Positions 10,745-20,300 of a stretch of DNA of 50,009 bases are shown here, in pieces. How positions within the stretch are numbered: the stretch's first letter is position 1; every line of letters begins with the position of its first letter. A model generated the notes under the pieces. The model saw nothing but the letters and a program-made list of their open reading frames with translations, had not been told where the DNA came from and made no database searches. The position numbers and the translations under genes were made by a program. Origin of the DNA: Symbiodinium natans (taxonomy: Eukaryota; Sar; Dinophyceae; Suessiales; Symbiodiniaceae); NCBI GenBank assembly GCA_905221605.1, contig CAJNDS010000071.1:190001-240009 (forward strand). Direction: 5' to 3'.

Positions 10745-11400
10745 ATTCGTGGCTGTCTCACCGATTCGTTCTCCTCTGTCTCACATTGCTGTTCATGTGT
10801 TCATCCCTCATCCCCCCCATTCCTAGACTGGTAGTTGAAGAGGTTGGTCCTGCTGCTTGGTCAGCAAACCATATCACCTGGACTTGTGCGAGTGAAGGGG
10901 AAATGAACTCATGATCAGAGTCGGGTGTTATCACATCTGCTTTGCCTTGTGAGAGACGGTTGTGTCTGACTGTCTTTCAAACTCTAGCATTTCAAAAGCT
11001 CAAAAGGGTTCACAGATTGGGGCAGCAGTGGCCCCTAAGGATGTTCTGGGTTTAGGCTGAGGGTTTGAGGGCTCAAAGGGTCTGGGGCCCAGGCTCCAGG
11101 GGCTTGCTGCTGGGGCAGTTGGAGATGCTGAGAAGCTCGAAGCTCTCTATTTCTTGGCTGTCTTACCGATTCGTTTTCCTCTGTCTCACCTTGCTGCTCA
11201 CGTGTGTTCATCCCCCATTCCTAGGTTGAGTTGAAGAGGTTGGTCCTGCTTGGTCGGCGAACTATAACACCTGGAGTGGGGGGAAATCAACGCATGAGCA
11301 GATTAGGGTGTAATCACATGTGCTTGGCTTTCTGAAAGACGGTTGTGTCTTTCAACGGCTTGCCGCTGGAGCAGTTGGAGATGAGAAGCTGTCAAAGCTG
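10745..11400. repeat. Diverged tandem duplication downstream of ankyrin gene
   Basis: A segment of roughly 400 bases occurs twice. The blocks around 10748-10980 and 11155-11350 share CACCGATTCGTT-like starts, GTTGAAGAGGTTGGTCCTGC and GACGGTTGTGTCT. The blocks at about 11102-11143 and 11359-11398 share GGCAGTTGGAGATG-like sequence. No open frame is conserved between copies, so this is 3' flanking or intronic sequence. Confidence 0.75.
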
Positions 11401-11699
11401 ATGCACTTCGGGTGTGGCGAGTCACGCTCAGTGCTGTTTAGGGGTTTAGGGGTTTAGGGTTTAGGGTTTAGGGTTTAGGGCTCAGGGCTGGGGAAAGGAG
11501 CAGCCTACCATGTCATGTTCCCTTGCCGAACCCTTCGCAGTTTCGCTGGGCCCTCAAACAGTCTTCATTAAACCCTAAACCCTAAACCCTAAACCCTAAA
11601 CCGATCCAAAGCCCTAAAGCTGCAAGAAGCATGGAGACCTCCCCCCAGGCCGGCGCTTGTTTAGGGAGAGATTTCTCTGGTCGTCAACCCTAAGCCCTA

Positions 11700-12048
11700 A
11701 ACCCCAAAAACAAGCATGAGAAGCCAAAAACGAGTATTAACGAAGGACTTCTTGTATTCATATTGGCGTATAAAATGCTATAGTAATGAATAATTCTGGG
11801 ATTCATTTCTTCCCTTTGCCTTTGCACATTATTAAATTGTATTTACGCCGTCCTAATTTCTATTATATTCTGAGAAAGCTAAACACAAGACAACAATAAA
11901 TGCGAATGAAAGCATTCTATTAGTCATGAATCAAAAGAGAGAAAGAATCCTCTCCGGAACAGAAGATTATTGGAAAGAGAGAAACCATGAAGTGAATAAG
12001 TTTCTTGCCTTGGAAAACCTTGTATTATTCGTGCGCGAATCGCAAACC
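11700..12048. other. AT-rich island, possibly foreign or organelle-derived
   Basis: About 340 bases of clearly lower GC than the surroundings, bounded on both sides by CCCTAAA tracts. A frame from 11927 reads MNQKRERILSGTEDYWKERN and continues about 20 codons before running into telomeric sequence. It is not recognised, and its codon use is AT-biased. Compare the larger AT-rich blocks at 39.3-40.5 and 47.2-48.95 kb. Confidence 0.45.
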
Positions 12049-12119
12049 CTAAAACCTGAACCTTAAATCCTAAACCCTAAACCCTAAACCCTAAACCCTA
12101 AACCCTAAACCCTAAACCC
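12049..12119. repeat. Interstitial telomeric array (CCCTAAA)n
   Basis: About ten units, the first few degenerate. It directly abuts the exon-like ORF beginning at 12122. Confidence 0.97.
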
Positions 12120-12121
12120 TT

Positions 12122-12226
12122 CAGATTCTGCAGCTGTTTGCGGCTCTCAGAAGCTCCATTTGGTCCATGGCACGGCTACATGAGATCTTTGAAGAGTCTG
12201 AGGCCATCCCACAGCCCAAAGGTTGA
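12122..12226 (+). CDS. Exon-like ORF between telomeric arrays
   Basis: The frame reads QILQLFAALRSSIWSMARL followed by HEIFEESEAIPQPKG and then TGA at 12224-12226, where GGTTGA may be a donor (G|GTTGAT). It is a helical, protein-like segment. A CCCTAAA array lies immediately upstream and a TTTAGGG array at 12238-12284 downstream, the arrangement seen around better-supported exons in this window. Parent gene unknown. Confidence 0.35.
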   Translation, partial: QILQLFAALRSSIWSMARLHEIFEESEAIPQPKG

Positions 12227-12530
12227 TATTCCCCTGAAGGGTTTAGGGTTTAGGGTTTAGGGTTTAGGGTTTAGGGTTTAGGGGAAGCTTAGGACGACTT
12301 CCGCCCCGCACGATCTTTGGGGCGTATGAAGTCACTGCCAAGTTTGCGTGTAGACAGGGCAACCACATGGTATGGCAACACGAAAGTTAAATATCGGAGT
12401 TTCCGATTGAAAATATGGGTAAATTTTAGTGGGGTTCCTAACGTAAGGATGATACTTGTAACATTTCATGAAAAGAAATTACGGGGACCCTAACCCTACG
12501 CCCCCTCGAAAGAAATGAAGCATGTACTCA

Positions 12531-12650
12531 TACGTATGTGGGTGGTTGTCAAAAACTATGGTCCCTTTTTATCCCCATTATAATACGGCACCTAATATTT
12601 AGGGGATCCCAAACGGGATCATAATTTTGCCAGCCACCCATGTGTACGTA
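12531..12650. mobile_element. MITE-like element, family C, copy 1
   Basis: A 120-bp element whose ends are imperfect inverted repeats (TACGTATGTGGGTGGTTGTC at the left, complement of GCCAGCCACCCATGTGTACGTA at the right). The interior TGGTCCCTTTTT…CCTAATATTTA…GGGA is shared with about 20372-20470. Confidence 0.7.
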
Positions 12651-12965
12651 GATAGGTGGGCGCGGCACCAGAGCTCTTGTGGGAGTGCGCCGCCGGCCTG
12701 AGCTCAGAAAGATGGTTTTGCCATGTTTTGCTTTTGGGTTGAGGGTTTGGGTTGGTGGGTCCTGGCAGGGTTTAGGGTTTAGGGTTTAGGGTAGTAGGGT
12801 TTCGAGTTTTTTTTGGTTTAGGGTTCAGGGTTCTGGGTTCAAAAAGGGTTAGGGTTTCGGGTTTAACGGTTTAGGAGCGGCACAGTGCCTGCAACAGATA
12901 CAAAATCACAAGAAACGGATGCTCAGAATCGATACCACAGTCAGCACATCCAGTAGAAATCTTCG

Positions 12966-13289
12966 TAGGGTTTAGGGTTTAGGGTTTAGGGTTTAGGGTT
13001 TAGGGTTTAGGGTGTAGGGTTTAGGGTTTAGGGTTTAGGGTTTAGTTTGCGAAATGAAAACGGACAGTTAATTCCACGAAGGAAACCACGCGATTCGCTG
13101 TCATTCATGCCACGCACGATCAAAGCCAATCGCAGAGTGACCCCAAAGCAATAAACCCTAAACCCTAAACCCTAACCCCTAACCCCTAAACCCTGAACCC
13201 TGAACCCTAAACCCTAAACCCTAAACCCTAAACCCTAGACCCTAGACCCTAGACCCTAGACCCTAGACCCTAACCCTAACCCTAAACCA
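12966..13289. repeat. Paired telomeric arrays in opposite orientations
   Basis: TTTAGGG units at 12966-13046 and CCCTAAA units at 13153-13289 enclose about 105 bases. The right array changes to CCCTAGA for five units and then to CCCTAA, showing local homogenisation of variants. Confidence 0.95.
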
Positions 13290-13597
13290 AATGAATACGG
13301 AAGCCTTGCGTCTGGCGCCAAGCCGGATCATGTGTCCAGGCTGGGCTTTGCTTGGCGTGGCCAGATGTGGAGTGTCTATGTAGACTTGGTAGCCCAGTTG
13401 TGCCCTTTAGACTATCAAGTAACCAAAGGGTGCACCAAGCAGAACTACAAAATGGGTATCATCGCACCATAGAGAGAATGAGATATGTGAGGCACCCGGA
13501 AAGCGCATGAAGCCTCCCAACCGCCCAGGTCGCACTGGCTCCATTTCTAGACGATCTTGCGCCACTGAAGCCGGAAGCGCGCAGCAAGGCGTCAGAT

Positions 13598-13822
13598 GAG
13601 CATTGCTGTGGTATGGCGAGGTTGCAGGTGTACTGTAATCTTCGAGGTCTTGATGTGGAACTCATCTTCCGTGGGCGATATGCTGGCATAGCGTCTCAAG
13701 TCGCGCAGGTCTGCGACGTTGTGCGGCACATCGTCAGGGGCAGACTCCGCGAGTGGAACGTGCGTCCGGATCCCTCTCCGCTCGATCCGGAGCTGTACAA
13801 ACTTGCGGTTGAGGCCATGTAA
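13598..13822 (+). CDS. Exon-like ORF resembling the end of the ankyrin gene
   Basis: The frame includes LQVYCNLRGLDVELIFRG and ends in RPDPSPLDPELYKLAVEAM followed by TAA. The ending resembles that of the ankyrin gene (DPLEQSLDPEQDEMVVEVL then TAA), and in both the TAA lies within GTAA, so either both are true ends or both are exon-donor boundaries. It may be an orphan exon of a related gene. Confidence 0.4.
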   Translation, partial: EHCCGMARLQVYCNLRGLDVELIFRGRYAGIASQVAQVCDVVRHIVRGRLREWNVRPDPSPLDPELYKLAVEAM

Positions 13823-14268
13823 CCTAGAAGTTTTTGGGTGTAAGGTTTAAGGTTTTAAAGGTTTTGCCGCCATTCGGGGGTTGAAAGGGCTTTAGAGCTA
13901 GGGGTTCAGGAGTTTCCGTAGGGTCACCTGTATGCCCTTCACAAAAGGAAATGGATTCAAGACTTAAGGTTTCCCTGTCTCACAGGCATACAGGATGCTC
14001 CAGATAAACCCCTCCTAGCAGCTGTAGAAGCCCCAAGCTAAACAACTTCTCAGCAGCAATGAGCGAAGGGTATCATTTCTTGGGATTTGGAGGCTCGTGG
14101 AAGTTATATGGTTGGAGGGTTTAGAAGTCTCAAATGGGCTTAAACGGTCTTGGTTCTTACAAGGCTTTTGGGGTTATGCGGCAGTCTCAGTGCAGCAAAC
14201 AGGCAGGCATACTCAGCAGCCTCGGACATCGGTAAGATGATCTCAATGGGACAGCTTTTCCGCCCGGT

Positions 14269-14384
14269 AACCCTAAACCCTAAACCCTAAACCCTAAACC
14301 CTAAACCCTAAACCCTAAACCCTAAACCCTAAACCTAAACCCTAAACCCTAAACCCTAAACCCTAAACCCTAAACCCTAAACCC
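14269..14384. repeat. Interstitial telomeric array (CCCTAAA)n
   Basis: About 16 units with one six-base unit near the middle. Confidence 0.98.
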
Positions 14385-14514
14385 ATTCCTATAGTTTTCA
14401 CAAGGCGGGCATGGAGCTCAGATGAAAGTTTGTGCTCGCGCAGGCTACGTCAGTAACCAGCACCGCTTTCTTGGTCTCTCCGCCAGCGTTTGGCAAGTCT
14501 GGGGATGCCATTAA

Positions 14515-14638
14515 CCAATCATAAATGTACCTTACAACCCACTTATAAGCCCCTTAAGTGCCCTAACATGGTTACACCAATGATAAATGTACTTGCAACC
14601 CACTTATAAGCCCCTTAAGTGCCCTAATATGGTTACAG
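14515..14638. repeat. Tandem duplication related to family A interior
   Basis: Two copies of about 62 bases (14515-14577, 14578-14638), each with ACCCACTTATAAGCCCCTTA and TGGTTACA. The same core is inside the family A element at 5472-5819 (about 5600), so this is probably a remnant of that family without its ends. Confidence 0.75.
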
Positions 14639-14649
14639 GTACAGTTAAA

Positions 14650-15470
14650 AATGGTTTGGTGGTTAGGCGTTGAGCTTTTGCAGTCTACCAGAGATTTTGG
14701 TCCCGTGCTGGGTTCCCTGTTGCAAGATTCAGGGTGTTTGTATACTGTGCTTGCGCAGTTGTTGTGCCGAGTTTTGCTCTCAGGCTTCCTTCTTTGTATA
14801 TAATGAACTAAAATATGTTGGTCCATTATTTCATCATTATACTATGATAATAGAAGATTAGTACATTACCTGCATTCTCGCGATTGAGCCATCCGAGCCA
14901 AAAGCCATTTTCCATCCGAAAAGCTGCCCAATGCTATACTGAATTTCTCTACATTCATGTAGTATCAGGTAACTATAGTGCCTATATTCCTACAGTACTA
15001 AATTACCCATGACAATTATATGGCTATATTCATTGCAATAGGCTAGCATTCTGCCATTGCTATATACTACACTACGTTGTATGGCCATATGTTTACTGGC
15101 TGCAAAAATACATGACTATATGACTCAATGGTTCGACGGTCATGCGACTCTGTGGTTATATGATTATATGAGTACGCGGCTCGATGGTTTGATGGATGTA
15201 TGAGTCTATGATCATACAACGATTTTGTGGTTATATGCTTATATGAGAGTGTCTTGCCTGACAGTATTAAGGTATTAACATAGTGTATGCTCATCATGGT
15301 ATGTTGCCATATTAGTATCTACGCGTCTTATTTTTGCATTGCCCTTTACACTCGTCTAGTGCAGTAGCCTTGACTTGTTCTCAACACTACGCAATGCTTC
15401 TATGCAATGTGTCCATGATGTTCGCTTCCATGTTGATGCTGCTACACGCTTATAAAATCTTGTCCTACAA
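14650..15470. other. Spacer, moderately AT-rich, no gene
   Basis: Short TATATGA/CATATGA-like words recur between 15060 and 15250 (for example GACTATATGACTCAATGGTT and relatives), suggesting a decayed repeat. No convincing frame was found. A brief stretch near 15540-15600 can be read as RAEAQKASQAISQAPN and might be an exon. Confidence 0.35.
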
Positions 15471-16047
15471 ACCCTAAACCCTAAACCCCTAAAGCCCTCT
15501 ACTACGGCGATGTTTCTGTACGATCCCAGGTCTGGTGGGTCGAGCTGCGGGCCGAAGCTCAGAAGGCCTCGCAGGCCATCTCGCAAGCCCCGAATTCAAC
15601 GGGCCCGTGTTACAAAGGGTTTAGGGTTTAAGGTTTAGAGTTTAAGGTTTAGGGCTTAGGGTTTAAGATTTAGGGTTTAAGGTTTAGGGTTGAGGGTTTA
15701 GGGCACCCAAGAAGGGGTCCTAATTTAGATCAACCCCCAACACGCAAGAAACAGAGTTTTGCGAAGTGGCTTTGGCAGTTGCGCATCCTAAGCCTAAACC
15801 CGAAACCCCTTGGTCCTGCAGTCGAGACATCCTAAACCCAAGGCCAGTGGACTCCTCAGACTTTGAGGGTTGAAGGGATTAGGGTTTAGGGTTTAGGGTT
15901 TAGGGTTGAGGGTTGAGGGTTTAGGGTTCTGATGTCAGCATATCCCGCATACCTGGCAAGTCTCCAAGCCCAAGCTCTGACAGCTTGATGTAGAGCCTCT
16001 ACATGTGCGTGCCAGAGGCAAGCGACACAGTAGATAGAGAGGGCTAG

Positions 16048-16167
16048 TTCGTTAGGTTTAGGTTTAGGGTTTAGGGTTTAGGGTTTAGGGTTTAGGGTTT
16101 AGGGTTTAGGGTTTAGGGTTTAGGGTTTAGGGTTTAGGGTTTAGGGTTTAGGGTTTAGGGTTTAGGG
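16048..16167. repeat. Interstitial telomeric array (TTTAGGG)n
   Basis: About 17 nearly perfect units. It is one of two large arrays just upstream of the helicase-like gene. Confidence 0.98.
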
Positions 16168-16300
16168 CTGCTTTGCTTTGGGTCGCCCGAGTCTCTGCCA
16201 CGCCTTTTTTGCCCTGGCACAGACCAAACGTGGGTCCAAGGCGACTCGGTTCCCACAACTTGCAGACGACCCGTCATGACAGCGCACGGGTGCGCAATTG

Positions 16301-16414
16301 TTAGGGTTTAGGGTTTAGGGTTTAGGGTTTAGGGTTTAGGGTTTAGGGTTTAGGGTTTAGGGTTTAGGGTTTAGGGTTTAGGGTTTAGGGTTTAGGGTTT
16401 AGGGTTTAGGGTTT
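16301..16414. repeat. Interstitial telomeric array (TTTAGGG)n
   Basis: About 16 perfect units. It is separated from the 16048-16167 array by about 130 bases of non-repetitive sequence. Confidence 0.98.
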
Positions 16415-16621
16415 ACGGTGAAAGAAGCTTCACAAAGCTGAAACCCCACACCACAGGTTGTGGTGATCTCTCGGCTCTGCCGACCCGCGGACCTGGTCGA
16501 TGCGAAGGAGGTCGGGCAAGGAGGGCACATTCTGCGGGCATTTCAGCTTCGTAGGATTCAGTTCAGGCTCCGGAGACATGGAGGTCCACCATGTTTGCAG
16601 GTGGCAGTTTTCTAGGCCAAT

Positions 16622-16624
<3 letters not shown>

Positions 16625-16677
<53 letters not shown>

Positions 16678-16687
16678 GGAGAGAGAG
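16625..16687. repeat. (GA)n microsatellite
   Basis: About 30 GA units with interruptions at the 3' end. It precedes the first well-supported helicase-gene exon. Confidence 0.95.
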
Positions 16688-16699
16688 GTCACTCACGGC

Positions 16700-16833
16700 A
16701 GCTCACGCGCCAGCGAAGCTCTGAGGCTGCTGGGACCTTCCTGCGAACGTTTTCGGATGACGCCTTGGCCCTGGTCCTGTCGCGGGATGTGAAGGATGGT
16801 GTGGTGAAGCCCAGGACCGCTGCTTTCTGGCTG
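16700..16833 (+). CDS. Helicase-gene exon upstream of introner
   Basis: Open in the frame reading EAAGTFLRTFSDDALALVL, then SRDVKDGVVKPRTAAFWL. It ends at 16833 exactly at a codon boundary, where the GT of the inverted-repeat element begins. Reading through instead meets TAA after five more codons. Confidence 0.6.
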
Positions 16834-17347
16834 GTTCTTAGTCAATAAATGAGGGAATTCGGGCCCTACATAATCCCTTAAAAGGGTATATATAGGGCCC
16901 TCATTCCCTCATTCCCTGCGAAGAACCAGGGGGTTCTAGAAGGCTTGGGCAGCTGCAAGCTCAGGACTGTGGATTTGTCCAGCGGCTTCCTCCTGCACCG
17001 GAACATGCCCGAGGTGATAGCAAACAACGCATGGCGACCCATCTCGCTTCAGAAAAGGTACAGAATCATGGATGCTCACCTGAAGTTGATGAAGGAGCAC
17101 AGCCTTCGCAACTTGCAGCTTCCTTACGTCTTGGATTCTGACGAGTTGTCGGCCTTGCACAAGGTGATTCAGGAGCCACTCTTTCTCTTGGGGCGCTCGG
17201 GCAGCGGCAAGACCAGTGTCCAGACCCATGCCCTGTACTATGTCCACAAGGCCCCCATGGCATGGTTCGAAGATCAGGGTGGCAAGGCGGGCCCGGTGAT
17301 GCTTGTCACTCGCCCTCCGCCTGCATTGCACCTTTTTTTTTACTTTT

Positions 17348-17378
<31 letters not shown>

Positions 17379-20300
17379 AAGTCGTGCACATCCAATGCGC
17401 TCACTACCACTACCCCGCAGAACCCGCAAGAAGCCCCTGCGCATTTTGAGGCTCACCGCTCTTGGCATCAGCGATCCACAAATGTTTCCATCAGATGTGC
17501 GTGGCTCTCACAGCTCTGCGGTCTGCCAGTGAAGGCTGGAAGCAGAAACGTTGAGGGAACATGGATGACGCCCGTGTCAGAGCTCCTGGAAGCAGCACAA
17601 ATTGCAACAGTCACTGAAGCAGCCTGCAGTGTCGTTATCTACCGTTTGCTTAAGAAGCCCAAAAAATAAGAAAGTGTATTCCCATATCTTGCCCGTTTCA
17701 GCAAGAATGCTTTTTTTTGGGGGGGGGGACTTCTTAAGCAATTAGTCGTTCTGGAGGTGCAACCGAGGAGGAGGTGCCGCCGGAGGTGGAGCTGGGAGTG
17801 ACTGAGGCTAGGCCGAAACCTGAGTGCTAGGACCCAGAGTAGGCCTCTATTCCCTTTTTGTTAGGGTCATTTAGGGTCTAGGTTCCCTTGTAATCCCCTT
17901 GAAACCAAAAAGGGCCCCCCGTTTTATTCCTAGGTTGCTCTTGGGTCTAGAGTGTCTCTGCTTGGCTTTCGGCCACAGAGGATATGGCATGCAGACTCGG
18001 GGCACGTCCCTGAGCGCCCTTCGCAGCAGAAATTCGACGTCACGGTTTCAGAGTGGGTTTAGGGGTTTAGGGTTTAGGGTTGTTGAGAATGCTTGCTTCG
18101 AGAAGTGAAGGGGGAGAGCTTAGGAAGAGGTGGAGGCCTTCGACAAGATGCCCCGTTCATTCCGGAAGGACTGCTTTGTCTCGGGTCTAGGGCCGTTTAG
18201 GGTTTAGGGTTTAGGGTTCTGGGGGAACAGGAGCATCACTTTAAGTTGACCACTTGGTGACGCTGAATGACATTCACCACCCAAAGACAGCCCAAGTCCG
18301 GAAGCGTCACCTAGCAATGCTCCGCGACCATGGCTCCATTCATGTAAGGAGTATCTCGAAACCCTCATTTGTCGGGGCACCCTACATGAATATGAGGGCT
18401 CATACTACCCTAAACCCTAAACCCTGAACCCTGAACCCTAAACCCTCCAAAAAGAGGCAACGCCCCCCCCCACATAGGGGTTTTTCCTTGTCACAGGAGG
18501 ACTTTGGAGACGACCGGGCCCTCATCGCCAGCTGGGGCTCCTTCCTTCGCGCAGCCGACGCCTCCCTTCCAGGCAAGCCCTAAACCCTAAACCCTGTAAA
18601 CCCTAAACCCTATAAACCCTAAACCCTAAACCTTAAACCCTAACCCTAAACCCTAACTTTCTCTCGAAAGAATTCGCCTTGGCGGCGTTGAGGGCTCTTT
18701 GCGTTGAGGCTTACTCAGGGAATTGGGGAGCCGGTCCCTTTTCCATTCCTCCTCGACCTTGCTGCAGCTTCCTGTGAAAAAGGTGGGAAGCCCCAAGTCC
18801 TCCAGAGACCTCAACCCAGGGAAAGACGTTTTACAACCCAAACCTTGAAGGAGACCGGTTCTTCAACCACAGCAGCCGAGACGAGGGCAAGGTGCTTCGA
18901 CGCAGGTTTTCGGGGTGTGTAAACGAAACTTAACTTCATGCAGAGGCCTTATAACATCAGAAAAGGGTTTTGGGGGGTGTTATAGTCTATTTGTACAGGG
19001 ACTATGAGGGGATACTGCTAGAAACTAGTTCGCCATCCCTACAAGGAGTGGTCAGAACCTGGCGACCCTCCAGTCTGGTTTGTTTAGCCTGCCAGGGCAT
19101 CTGGCATCTGGGCAGTACACTCGCAAGCCTAAACTGCTTGAATACCTGAGTGCCCAAGCCCAAAGGCACAAATGAAAACCAACGCAGTTGAGGTCGAACG
19201 GGCTTTGCGGCGGGCAAAGGGTACGCTGTTGGCCCAGGACCGAGCTCAGTGGGAGTTTGGATTTGGTGCTTGGTATGCTGTTTCCCTATGTCTAAGTCGC
19301 TTGAAATCCTTTGTCGCTTACTCACATGGCTTCAAGCCAGTGGCGGCAACGAAAACCGACGGAAAAGTGCCATTGTCGAAAGCAGCCTCGGACTCTGCAA
19401 GAGAGACTGTTCGCCAAAAGTTTTCTGTTCACTGCAATCCCAAACGAGGCCATCTGCCAAAAGCAGCTCAGATGTTTTGGTCGGATTTACACGGTGGTAG
19501 CTACCGAAAGCAGTACCGGATTTCGGTTACGATGCGACAGCAACCGCTCACCTCCCGTTTTGCTCCCCCCCCTCCCATCGAAATTTCCGACTGCGACCCC
19601 GAGAGCCAACTAAGCCTATGGAACTCACATGGCTGACTTTAGGATCCTTGTTGCATCCAGTATAGTCAACCCACCACGACAGCTCATGCACCATTCAAGC
19701 CGTCCAAAGCGGGAACCTCCTAAGACCCACTCCAGAGCATCCCAAGCTCGAGCTCACATCGCGCACTTTGCTGCTTGGAGGTCTCGGAGATGACATGTGT
19801 GCAGTGCCTGGCGGTTCCACACTCAACTTGCGTCATCCTTGCGTCACTGACAAAGGGTGACGTGTAGGTGTAGGCTTAAGGTCTCGGCGTGGCCGGAACT
19901 TGCATGGAACTTGTCGAAGGAAACTCATGGTCGGATGGTGGGGACACCCCCCCCCCCACCCCCAAGAGAAGAAGTACGAAAATCAGACAGATCAGCCCCA
20001 CACCTGGGCCTGGCTTGTTTTCGGGAGTTCCCCAGGCGCGTCCGTGTCGCTGAAACGTTTGATGTCGGATGCTCTCTAAGCAGCAGAGGGCCTAGCATAG
20101 CTACATCCCCCTTGGGAATTCTTCTTTGTTTTTGTTGATATAACACCCAAGAGGATATTAAAAATAGCATTTTGATTAAGGTTCTAAGGGGAGTATGGGC
20201 ATAGGGAGTGGGGTTTAAGCCCAAGTTGACATTCTTTAGCTCAGATTCCCTCAACCCTAAACTTTATGAAGCAGAGTGTATATAAGGTTCCTTTTTTCAT

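Noticed and set aside
14886-14915. GAGCCAAAAGCCATTTT resembles part of the reversed dinoflagellate spliced-leader sequence
   Set aside because: Only short words match, the order is broken and no donor site follows, so it is not called a spliced-leader relic or gene.
16430-16724. Frames containing long RERERE or SLSLSL stretches
   Set aside because: They are translations of the (GA)n microsatellite at 16625-16687.
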